This document shows positions 1-9,600 of a stretch of 16,822 bases of DNA, one piece after another. The stretch covers positions 1-16,822 of the forward strand of contig CAXKVR010000713.1 in assembly GCA_964058845.1 (NCBI GenBank), read 5' to 3'. The DNA comes from Carex sylvatica (Eukaryota > Streptophyta > Magnoliopsida > Poales > Cyperaceae). A program made the position numbers and the translations under genes. The notes below the pieces were generated by a model. It was not told the DNA's origin and ran no database searches. It saw only the letters and a list, made by a program, of their open reading frames with translations. The first letter of the stretch is position 1; each line of letters begins with the position of its first letter.

Positions 1-1890
1 AAATGCTTCTTTTTACATGTCCAAAAATAATTATCCATTCGAAAATATTATGAGATCATGTAATGATATGTTGATCATGGGGTTATGCTAGCTCGGAAAT
101 CAATTATAAACACAAACTTTTTTTTATCTTCTATATTTGAAAGTATTTCTTTTCCACATGATTTGACGATTTAGAATAATTTTAGCAAAAATAAAGACCC
201 GTGAGAGGAAAAAAAAACATATATAAATGTATACAGACACGTGTATATTTAAAAAATATATAGAATTATCATATATTTAGACGTAATTAAAGTTATTATA
301 AGCTTGTATGTATGAGATATCTTCTTTAATTTATAGAACTAGAACAATAATGAAGACAGTTTTTAGATGGTCTAAAATATATAGCATTCGCTATAATTAG
401 CAGGTCGAATTAAATTAGATAGTTGGGTAAAAAAAAATTGACTTCTTCCAAATCCAAATCCAAATTATTATTTATTTATTTTTTAATTTTTTGCATCCTC
501 CAAAGCATTTTGTTGTACACTACCTAATGGAAGAAGAAAACAAAAGGATTGGCAACTCCGACTTCATCATAAGGTAACTCTCGAAAAATAATTTATTTAG
601 TTAGACGATTGAGCAAAAATTGCATGTCATATATACATTATATAAAATGAAATATATTGTTTCATATATACATTATATAAAAAAAAAACATCAGGCTAAA
701 TTTTGTACCGCACATAAGTCTAAAACTCAAAATTTTCCATTTTATCTATACCTCTGATCAGAAATAGACAACATATTATGTTCTCTCCATCCATTATCAC
801 GTCCTCATCTATTATCTCTTTCTATTTGTCTAAATAAAATTCTGTAATTTTCAAATCCGTGTTCGTTATTGATACTATGAACTGCAACCCTAAAAACAAT
901 AAATGTTATTTTTGGACCGCTGGAGTTTCATAAGTTAGTAAAAATAAGAATTGGGCCATGGACAATTGTTGGACTTATTTCATTTAAATAGTAGGAGCTT
1001 AATAGGCTTGTATTTTTCTTGGTATACTTTCTTTATATTTTTATTAGACGATCTTCGCTTGTGAATTGTGATCACACTATTTCATATTAAGGTAGCTTCA
1101 ATTGAAGGTCAAGAAAAATTAAGAAAATTTTATAACCTACTTATAAGTACCGACACACTTTTAGGAATGTAGAATCGATCACCATAAGGATGGTTTTGTG
1201 CATAAGCAATATCATTTTTTTTTGTAGTGAAGCAAGCATGCAAAAGTGTCTCGCTTTAAATCGATTTGAAAGCGGATAATTACCAAACAAACACTTTAAT
1301 AGAAAATTAGTCATCACTAATTCGTCAGAGAAATTAATACAAAAAAGGAAAGCACAAAGAAAATCACCACCGAACTTGTAGTGATCGGATAATCAATCCC
1401 AATTTCCCGACTGAAAAAATTATTCACTTGACACGGTAATTCGTTGCTACATCATCCCTGAGCCTTTAAAACCAACAATACAACCACATCAAGCAACCCT
1501 TAATCAAGCCATGAAAATTATTCTGGTTTAACCCAAAATGATACAGGGAAAATGAAAACTTAAACCAAACTGAAGTATAAAAGCCATCCAATGTTAATGA
1601 AAACAATTCAGAAGTAGCTGAGATTTGTACACATCATAGTATCACCCAACCAGCAGTACAAGTAACAGAACGAAAGCTAATCCTCAATTGCAAAACCTAT
1701 ATCCGATTTCTAGACATTTTGTCATTTAAAATTGTTCAAATGACGTATGCTGGCACATTATTCCTCATCTGACTATATCTAATAAAAAAAAAAAAAAAAG
1801 TAACTGCAGACCACTCAATTCATTGAGTATTTCCTAGTTATCCCGCTAGAAAAGAATTGCTAAATCAGAGTAAAACGAGCAATTCAATCA
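1..1890. other. AT-rich flank; right part probably PDX1 3' UTR
   Basis: No coding region can be supported here on either strand. Reading on the minus strand, the bases just below 1891 are the downstream side of the PDX1 stop codon, so some hundreds of bases of 3' UTR should lie here. The end of that transcript cannot be fixed from sequence. The minus strand has a long T run at about 1782-1799. A 20-bp direct repeat sits at 628-647 and 663-682. A short open stretch at 527-573 is listed among the findings. Confidence 0.5.
628..682. repeat. Two copies of a 20-bp AT-rich direct repeat
   Basis: The 20-bp word beginning catatataca and ending ttatataaaa occurs at 628-647 and again at 663-682, a spacing of 35 bp. 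This is probably a local slippage duplication in AT-rich DNA. No function is implied. Confidence 0.7.
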
Positions 1891-4426
1891 CTAATCAGAC
1901 CGTTCTGCAAACCTCTCGGTACGCGGGTCGTTGAAATTGATACCCGCCATGGCCTCTCCCAACCCACAACTGATCTCAGCCAGCACATGAGAGTCAGCGT
2001 AATTGTTCACAGCTTGTACTATAGCGCGAGCTCGACGAAGTGGGTCTAAGCTATTGAAAACTCCTGATCCGACAAAGATACCATCACAACCTAACTGCAT
2101 CATGAGAGCAGCATCAGCTGGGGTGGCAATGCCACCAGCTGCATATTTGAGAACAGGAAGGTGGCCCAGCTGCTTTGTCTGCATCACCATCTCAAATGAT
2201 GCACCAATGCGCTTTGCAAAAGCATAGACCTGTACATGGATCAGGATTGACCAAAAGGTAAATGTAAGAATGCAAAAACCAGGGTATAAATAGGATTTAA
2301 TCAAAAGAGCAATATATTAGGATTAAATAAAGAGGCAAAGCCAGGAGGGTTAAAATAAAGATTTTCTTTTTGGTCACAAACAATAGTTAGTAAGTTGCAG
2401 CAGTGCATATGATACCCCTGCAATTTTTCATATCTGCAAGTAAAAGCTGATACAATGTTTATCTGAACTTGCTGTGGGTGCAACATCTTATGGGACTAGG
2501 ACTAATGAAGAAAGAGTTTCAACATGTACAGTGCAAACTCTATAAAATGAAATGCACAGCAATATATATATATATATATATCTGATCTGACTCTCTAAAG
2601 CATAGAAAATATCACTCCAATCCAATTTCTTTGAATGCAAGGTATGGTACCACCCGTTTTTCAAGTAGCAGGAAATTGTGTGAAAAAAGTAGTTCTGGGT
2701 ATAAATCGAATAGAACAGCCATTCAAAGGGATTGGCAATACAAATGGTATCCCTATGCCATTAATGGCAAAACATTATCTTTGCATTGCAGGCATAGGGA
2801 AGAACAAAGTGAGAGACGTTTGTCAGAAATAAGGAATCAAACAATCTGACAAAATATATATTTGCACTTGGAACCTAAGATTTTTATACCTCAAATACCC
2901 ATTCTGTCCAGATACCATAAAGGGGAATAACACTAAACTGGACCACAGAACCAAAACATATGAAAGAATACCCTATAAGTACCTCATCATCATCCATGTT
3001 GCAGAGAGAGCGAATCTCACCCATGAGAGAGCGAACATGGCGCACGGTATCAACAATATTGCCGGTGCCAGCCTCTCCCTTTGTACGGATCAGTGCTGCA
3101 CCCTCCCGGATCCGCCGGAACGCCTCTCCTAGGTTGCGGCACCCACAAACAAACGGCACCACAAAGTTATGCTTGTTGATGTGGTGCTCCTCATCTGCCG
3201 GTGCCAGTACCTATTAACATATAGTCAGTAAATCATCTTGGGATGTAACATTGGAACCAAGAACATAATTTAGTTGTGTAATAATTCAAAAAAGTAAGGA
3301 CAGACACTTGCAAACAGAATTTATATTAACAATGTTTTGAGAAGTACAGCACAGCATTAACTATTTTATAATTAACAATTTAATTATTGCCTTTAAGTAT
3401 GGAAAAAGATTAAAAGGTAAAGTCCTAGTAACTGATTTCTCTAATAAGCTCTCTAACAAGTATGTGCAACTCAAACCACGAAATCCATTACAGAAAGTTC
3501 TGATGCTTATGCTGAAGGGACTGATAACTGATAAGAACATGCACATTGTCCATATGGAAAGCAATCTTGCATAATTTAATCTGAGGTTTCATTACAGTTC
3601 ATAACACAAAATTCAATGATGAAGGTTCTGATACTTATACTGAGGGTACATATTAGTAATCTTGCATAATTTAGTTTTGGCGCTTCTCACTTCTCAGTAA
3701 ACGGTAAGAAAAATATCATCATGATCTAATCTTTCTGCCATTTATCAATTAATATCAAGAAAATCTAGCATATTAGTAATCCAAGATTTTGATATCTGCA
3801 CGCAGCTATTACAAAACTCTACAGATGATCTTAAAGCCATAGTTCAAGAATTAGCAATATCGAAAATATCAATGCACATACTCCAAGAGAAAAGAAACAT
3901 AATTTTTCTACTGTATAATTGCCAGGCCAAAAATGATTCATGAAACTGAGCGGACGGAAGAAAGATGACAGATCAAGAAATAATGATTTAACAAAAACAT
4001 AAAATTCGTACATACCTCACTCTCATCCACATAATCGACCCCGATGGTCTCCAAAATCTGTGCCTCAATAAAATGCCCGATTCGCGCCTTCGCCATGACG
4101 GGTATGGTGACCGCATTCTTGATCTCTCTGATCAGACCCGGATCGCTCATCCTCGCCACCCCGCCTTGAGCCCTTATGTCAGCTGGGACCCGCTCAACCA
4201 CCATTACAGCGCTGGCACCAGCGGTCTCTGCGATACGCGCTTGTTCAACATTGACCACGTCCATTATTACGCCGCCACGTAGCATCTGGGCCATCCCAAC
4301 CTTGACTGGGAAGACCGACGATTTCAATTTCGATTTCTTGGCAGTTGATTCAACCAACGCGTTGGAGCCGCTGCCGCCGTACAAGGTCACCACGCCGCCA
4401 CCAGGGGATAACGTGATGTCCGACAT
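1891..4426 (-). CDS. PDX1: Pyridoxal 5'-phosphate synthase subunit PDX1, three exons
   Basis: PDX1 makes pyridoxal 5'-phosphate (vitamin B6) from a pentose phosphate, a triose phosphate and ammonia supplied by the glutaminase PDX2; the family forms a dodecamer of TIM barrels in the cytosol. Coding exons are 4426-4016, 3210-2983 and 2229-1891 (stop included), giving 137+76+112 = 325 residues; plant members are usually about 310. Introns are 4015-3211 and 2982-2230, both GT-AG and phase 0. Visible motifs are [18 protein letters not shown] (42-58, Asp56), the first catalytic lysine in MAKARIGHF (Lys113), the second in TKGEAGTGN (Lys181, 68 residues on, the family spacing), [20 protein letters not shown] (243-262) and CGLGEAM near the C-terminus. 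Both lysines argue against a non-catalytic PDX1.2-like pseudoenzyme. The start ATG has A at -3 and precedes the conserved core by about 40 residues. The N-terminus is longer than usual and the third exon is the most divergent part. Confidence 0.93.
2230..2982 (-). other. PDX1 intron 2
   Basis: A 753-bp GT-AG intron. The donor reads GAG|GTACTT after the NMDDDE codons. The acceptor reads ATGTACAG|GTCTAT before the VYAFAK codons. It contains a TA dinucleotide run at 2562-2581. Short open frames inside it on either strand resemble no protein I recognise. Confidence 0.88.
2562..2581. repeat. TA dinucleotide microsatellite
   Basis: About ten tandem TA units within PDX1 intron 2, likely to vary in length between individuals. 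It overlaps no splice signal. Confidence 0.85.
3211..4015 (-). other. PDX1 intron 1
   Basis: An 805-bp GT-AG intron. The donor reads GAG|GTATGT after the VDESE codons. The acceptor reads GTTAATAG|GTACTG before [10 protein letters not shown]. It contains a degenerate direct repeat: segments at about 3494-3577 and 3622-3674 share words such as gttctgat.cttat.ctga and atcttgcataattta. No exon-like sequence was seen in it. Confidence 0.88.
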
Positions 4427-4545
4427 CTTGTGTGGAATCTCTTTTTCTTTCTAGCTGCGTTGCTAGTGTAAAATTAATAGATTTTGATGAACTGGCGAAG
4501 AAGTGAGAGGAACGTTTGTAACTTGTAAAAGAGCCAAATGAGGAA

Positions 4546-4555
4546 ATATATATAT
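4546..4555 (-). promoter_or_regulatory. TATA-like box of PDX1
   Basis: An ATATATATAT run sits 120 bp upstream of the PDX1 ATG on the minus strand. A TATA element here would place transcription start near 4515-4520 and a leader of about 90 nt. That leader holds no upstream ATG. The call rests on position and composition only. Confidence 0.5.
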
Positions 4556-4605
4556 TAGTTGGACCGTTTCCAGCCTTTTCTAGAGTCATACGGGAGTCAA
4601 GATAG

Positions 4606-4790
4606 TCCAGATCCTCTGGAGTACCTCAAATTTTGAGGTTAGATCCGGACCGTTCGATCAGAATCCAGCCAATCCGATTCGAGATAGAATGCATAGACCC
4701 CTTCAATATTCGTGCTAAAACAGATCTGACGGTTCGTATCTAAACTGAATTCAGTTATTTAGTGTTACTCCACTTAGAGATAGACCTGCT
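4606..4790. repeat. Degenerate inverted repeat, possible old MITE
   Basis: The left part (about 4606-4662, with TTAGATCCGGACCGT) and the reverse complement of the right part (about 4720-4790, with TTTAGATACGAACCGT) share this block and also TGGAGTA words further out. A small perfect hairpin, ACCTCAAA-T-TTTGAGGT, lies at 4623-4639. I cannot define ends or a target-site duplication, so this could be a worn miniature transposon or chance similarity. It lies about 50 bp upstream of the putative PDX1 TATA box. Confidence 0.4.
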
Positions 4791-5513
4791 CTGATTTGCA
4801 ACTCTCCAGAAGGCTCCGGAATTAGTTTGACCGGGTTCTGTACGATTTGCTGGATTCTGTTTTTTGTATAACTGATCATTACCTTTTCTGTTCAATGTGA
4901 ATCGATATTTCCTGTGGCCAGTTTTTATGGACAACTGTGCTGCGTGCAATACTGACAAATTCATGAATTAATTATTCCTGTGATGCTCGATCAAATGTTC
5001 GAAAAAAGAATTCATGATATTCTTGTAGCATATACAAGTTTCTTAATTTTTTTACAAAAAGTTACAACTTTTTGTGTTGTTGTGGATAAAGTGATATGAA
5101 ATTTTTTTTAAGATGTCTATAAAGCGGAACTTTTTTTATTATTTTTTTATCCTAAAATTAAAGTATAAAAAATCTAAAATAAAATATTATCCTAGATGAT
5201 TGATTCCGACTGCACAATATAAAAAAAAGAAGATAAAATCAATATATATTTTTTTTTTCTTTACGATCTGATTCCTCGCTCAGAGGGAATAAAATACTAT
5301 ATCAAAATTTGATTGTACATTTTTTCCCGTTTTAGTTTTTTGAGAGAACGATCCGAAAAATAAGGTGTGTATAATTTCTATAAAGATAATAAATGCGTAT
5401 TTTAGAATTTTAACTTTTTGCATGACTTTGACTTTGACAACCTTTTTCTGTTTGTGAATTTTAAAATTATTAGAAGTCTTACCAGAACAGATGTATAGGG
5501 TAGGCATAACAGA
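4791..5513. other. Intergenic DNA, no gene seen
   Basis: AT-rich spacer between the PDX1 promoter side and the LTR-like element. The only structure noted is a perfect hairpin at 5054-5075, with 10-bp arms ACAAAAAGTT and AACTTTTTGT and a 2-nt loop. The short open frames here look like no known protein. Confidence 0.6.
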
Positions 5514-5688
5514 ATTGATGTTGGCAGTCAGTTAGAACTTAGGATTGTTTGACCGGTCAAAGTAATTAGTTAGAGAGGTTAGAGAGGTTAGAGATGTTAA
5601 GAAGTTGTTAGTCTGTTAACAACATTGTAAATCAGTTTTATATACAGAGCTGCAGTATGTAAAGGAACACAAACAGAAATACAATTGA
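5514..5688 (+). mobile_element. Probable solo LTR with ATTGA target-site duplication
   Basis: A 165-bp segment (5519-5683) starts with TGTTGG and ends with ACA, fitting the TG...CA rule for retrotransposon LTRs. It is flanked by perfect 5-bp direct repeats ATTGA at 5514-5518 and 5684-5688. Inside are GTTAG-rich repeats, the palindrome TGACCGGTCA-like GACCGGTC, and a TTTATATACAG element followed by GAGCTGCAGTATGT, a layout typical of Ty1-copia LTRs. No primer-binding site, coding region or second LTR is seen, so it would be a solo LTR or a TRIM-like remnant. The right end is less sure, because the next 40 bp (to about 5730) also have LTR-like composition. Confidence 0.6.
5570..5597. repeat. 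Three copies of a 9-bp repeat inside the LTR
   Basis: The word TTAGAGAGG is repeated in tandem, with a third, changed copy (TTAGAGATG). It lies within the LTR-like segment. Short GTTAG-type repeats are common in copia LTRs. Confidence 0.8.
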
Positions 5689-5764
5689 TTCTAACCCTCT
5701 GACTCTCCTCTATCTCACTGTATCAGTATACCTTTCAAAAATAGAAAAAAAAAATATTGTTGCT

Positions 5765-5840
5765 AAACAAATTAATATTATAATCGACTGTAAACAAATT
5801 AATATTATAATCAACTGTGAACTAATTAATATTATAGTAG
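5765..5840. repeat. Three ~26-bp AT-rich direct repeats
   Basis: Three near copies of a unit with the core AAATTAATATTATAATC and a trailing ACTGT. The third copy is changed to AATTAATATTATAGTAGTC. These begin a run of local duplications reaching 6240. Confidence 0.75.
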
Positions 5841-5880
5841 TCTTAAATGAATTTACAAACTTCAGAGCTATTTTTCACTA

Positions 5881-5948
5881 AATACTCTAAAAGTTTAATC
5901 ACCAGAATAAGTTGAATACTCTAAAAGTTTAATCACCAGAATAAGTTT
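5881..5948. repeat. 34-bp tandem duplication
   Basis: The unit beginning AATACTCTAAAAGTTTAATC is present at 5881-5914 and, apart from its last bases, again at 5915-5948. A partial third copy (TTTAATCACCGG) follows. Confidence 0.85.
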
Positions 5949-6066
5949 AATCACCGGTATTCCGGTAGTCCTAAATAAATTTTTTATTACAAAGAAAGTC
6001 CAGCAAGATATATTTTATTTTATTTTATAATTATTTTTTACTTAAGACTCTAAAAATTTAATTATC

Positions 6067-6240
6067 AATATAAATTTAATCTAATTAGACTTCTTTTAAT
6101 ATAAATTTTACCTAATTGGACTTTTTTTAATAAAAATTCATTTAGAACTATCATCAATATAAATTTTATCTAATTGGACTTCTTTTAATATAAATTTTAT
6201 CTAATTGAACTTTTTTTAATAAAAATTCATTTAGAACTCT
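6067..6240. repeat. 89-bp tandem duplication
   Basis: The unit beginning AATATAAATTT at 6067 starts again at 6156 with a few substitutions. Within each unit a shorter module (AATATAAATTT..ATCTAATT.GACTT) is itself repeated, so this is a nested array. It ends about 430 bp from the HD2 stop codon, beyond or near the end of that gene's 3' UTR. Confidence 0.8.
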
Positions 6241-6399
6241 CCGATTAAATTTCTAGAGCCTTCAGCGTAATTTAGTTTAATTTGGAAAGCGCCACGAGTA
6301 TGGACAACCGCTGTTATCAATAAAATTTAGTTTAATTTAAAAGAACTATCACGATAGAAACACAATCAGATATTAGCCCAACAGAACAAATGAACAATC

Positions 6400-6670
6400 A
6401 CCATAGTACCGTCAAAATATTCCATGAATTCCACAAAAAATCTGTCTTACAACAGCACAACTAGACTAATAGAACCTTTTAAGGTTCCATACATAAGTAA
6501 ACCGATTTCACCATCCACTACTGACACTACTACAACAAAGATTTACGAACAAGGACAAAAATAATTTCACCATCAGAGATAGTAAAAGGCCCTCGATTTT
6601 ACTAGATTTCCTCCCAAGAAAGCACACCGATACCACCAATAAAATAACTGAATAAATATTAGCAGAGGTC
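6400..6670 (-). other. Probable HD2 3' UTR
   Basis: This sequence directly follows the HD2 TGA on the minus strand. It is T-rich with TTGT words, has no long frame of interest, and looks like an ordinary plant 3' UTR. Its end is a guess. Confidence 0.45.
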
Positions 6671-9600
6671 TCAAGCATGTTTGGCTTTTGAGTGAGATTG
6701 AAGAGCATTCTCACTATTAAAAGTCCTGTCACCAACAAGATATAAACACATCAGTTTGCTTTGTCATTGCAAAATATTGTAAAAGCAAGGCAGTAAACTA
6801 CTAACAAGCAGAAAAAAAAATCTCATATAAAGAAAAACTATTCAAAAATGCACAAATTAAGCCTTTTTCCAATGATGAAGATACCAAAATTAGCTGACTA
6901 GTGTATCTTTCAAAACAATTGCATGAGGGCTACAAATATGCAAGTGTACAAGGAGTTATCATATGATTTTAAATGATTTAAAATTTTGCAGGTTGCTCAA
7001 ACAATTTCTCCTAGACATTTTGCACAGACAAAATTACAAGATATTAAACTCGGATAAAAAAACAGAGAAAATTACTTGCTGCAAGATTTGCAGGCGATTG
7101 AACCACCAGATTTGGGAGTCTGAGGCTTCTTTGCCTTGTCATTGCTAGCTGCAGGTGTCTTCGGAGCCGTCTTAGCAGGATGTGGGGTTGCCACATGTCC
7201 TCCTTTCTTCCCATCTATCCAAATAAAAGATCATCAAAATAGTTAGAGATCAAGAACTTTTACGAGAAAAACAAAATGAACATGAGAAATGAAGACAGAA
7301 GGCAAAACGTACCAGTTTTCTGAGCTCCAGCAGGAGACACAAGCTTTGCCTTCTTGTTTTCTTGAGCAGGCGTCTTTTGGGAATCCTTCAAAGGCCTCTT
7401 CTTGGAGTCGGTCTATATAAGAAAATAATTAGCAAGCATATAGTAGTTAATATATACTTGTTGAAAGACGACATATATGATACCGGTCAGTGAGGTACAG
7501 CACTATTTTTTGAGGTTTGATGAATTATAGTAAGTGAAAAACAAAAACATTTTTGCAGTACATGAAATGGCTGGCAGATACCAATTGGGTTAAAGAGACA
7601 AGTACCTTTTTGGGGGTAGCTTCTTCCTCTTCCTCATCACTTTCATCCTCATCATCATCGTCCTCATCATCATCATCCTCATCATCATCTTCATCATCGT
7701 CATCATCCTCGTCAACACCCAACCCCATCATTTTCTAAACACGATACACAATTTGACTACATAAGATATTTGCCCAATTTGATATACAGGATTTGCTATG
7801 GCGTCCTTTTCTCCAATCCATCATGGCAATCTTGAATATTTACTTGCAAGTTACTAAAATCTGAATCTGATAATAAACATAAAATGTGACATAAGAGAAT
7901 GAAAAGTTACCACAGCCTTTTGCTCAACATCAGAATCATCCTCATCCTCCTCATCAGAATCATCCTCATCCCCCTCATCAGAGTCATCATCATCCTCCTC
8001 AGTTACCACATTCTTGGACTTGTTGGCCTTGTCATCTGGTTTGGGCTTTGATGCACCAGCCTTCTTTGAACCATCAGCCTTAGCTTTCTCTTCTACCTTG
8101 GCCTTCTCCACAGCAGACTTTGGTTTTCCTTTTATTTTTCAAAAGGAATAAATTGTTTAACTCAGCATATTAGAAATTATAAATTCAATGTCAGTAAAGA
8201 TTCATGTAATAACAAATAAACCATTCCAAGATCAGAAAAAATCCTATTTCCTATGCAGCTCTTTCACGGTGAACACATATACTCCAACTTAATCATAAAC
8301 TATTACACCTTGCAATCCTTCCACATTTATACCAAATTACACGAGTAAAAAATAAGTAGCAGCCCCTCGAGTAGCTTATAAACACAAATGCAAATGGAGG
8401 TGTCAAGAATGTTTATTCCCATTTTTCTAAAAATATGACAATTTACAAGTTTTGTGGGGCTAGGAATGATAGTATATTGCACCATCATGACATTTTGCAC
8501 CTTTAGGTGTCAGAATGCCACTCATCATTTGTCATGAACAAAAAGTGTCAAATTATGATAAACAAACAATAACCAATTAGCAACAAAAGCTTTTCTAGTT
8601 GCCTTCCGAGTACAATTTGCTGTCACTCTTTTAGTGTTAATTGACAACATCAAAGAACAAGAATAATTGTAGATTTTTTTTTCTGTTTTCTGCAAGAGAT
8701 TTGCTATGCCAATAAAAATGGAATACACTGAATGAATCCTACAAACAAATAAAAGACGATAATAATATTAAAATCAATACATACCATTTGCAGCAGGAGC
8801 CTTGATTGGAACAGCTTGCATTGGCACTTCTTCCTCCTCTGACTCATCAGACATGGAATCATCTGAAGTTGATATGCAAATTATCTACCATCAAATTCAT
8901 ACCAACTCCAACAACAACAAAAAAAACTTAAAAAAAAAACATGCAACCCTATGTTGTTCTCAGAGTATCCAAACTGCCCGGCATTTCATGGATGAATATC
9001 ACAGCAGAGCGTATTAAAGTAATTTAACTAGGAGAAACATCGTTTTATGGATTACTTCTCTGCAAAATTTCATGCCATATTTTGGGATACGATTAAAAAT
9101 ACAAGACCTTAATTTTACAAACTTGTGGGTTTTATAGGTGTCAAGAATATAAAACCCGACAATAAATAAAGAAATTAGAATAGCTACCATCAAACATGTG
9201 ATCAGCATCATCAGCCACAATGGTTTTGTAGCCACAGAAATATACGCTCGCATTTTTAGAGGTGTGAGACAGTTCAAATTCCTTCTCAAAAACCAAATCA
9301 TACTGGATCTGGGCACATTTCTCGCCGGAAAGTGTTCCCACAACAAGCTTTTGGTCATCACATTTCACAAATAGCGGCACATTCTCAGTCGGTTTCTTCG
9401 TCTCGCCTATAGAAGCCTTAAAACACAAATAAGAATTCCAGGGTAAATGAACATGATCACAAAAAACTTTATTGTTTAATTAAAAATGAGATGTTTCTAT
9501 GGAGAATACTACAAAATACTGTAGTCCTAATTCATCAAAGATGCCAAGTCACTACTAGTGAACAAGTTTGGAGATAAAGGATAATAATGGCAAAAAATTA

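Noticed and set aside
2003..2227. Plus-strand open frame over PDX1 exon 3
   Set aside because: Shadow frame opposite a strongly conserved coding exon. The same holds for plus-strand frames at 2960-3217 and 4073-4454.
2230..2304. Extra 25 codons upstream of PDX1 exon 3 in the same frame
   Set aside because: They are hydrophobic, unlike PDX1, and lie beyond a good acceptor (TACAG|GT). They are intron sequence.
2631..2849. Two overlapping plus-strand frames of 65 and 72 codons
   Set aside because: They lie inside PDX1 intron 2 and look like no known protein.
4350..4589. Minus-strand 79-codon frame overlapping the PDX1 start
   Set aside because: Wrong frame; its ATG lies upstream of the putative TATA box.
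5765..6240. Regularly repeated units that might suggest a CRISPR-like array
   Set aside because: The repeats are tandem with no unique spacers, differ in unit length, and lie in a plant genome.
6963..7148. Plus-strand 61-codon frame with several cysteines
   Set aside because: It runs antisense to HD2 exon 8 and intron 8. The cysteine spacing is not a recognised motif.
7553..7738. Plus-strand open frame with a poly-serine run
   Set aside because: It is the antisense of the GAT/GAA codons of HD2 exon 6 and has no independent support.
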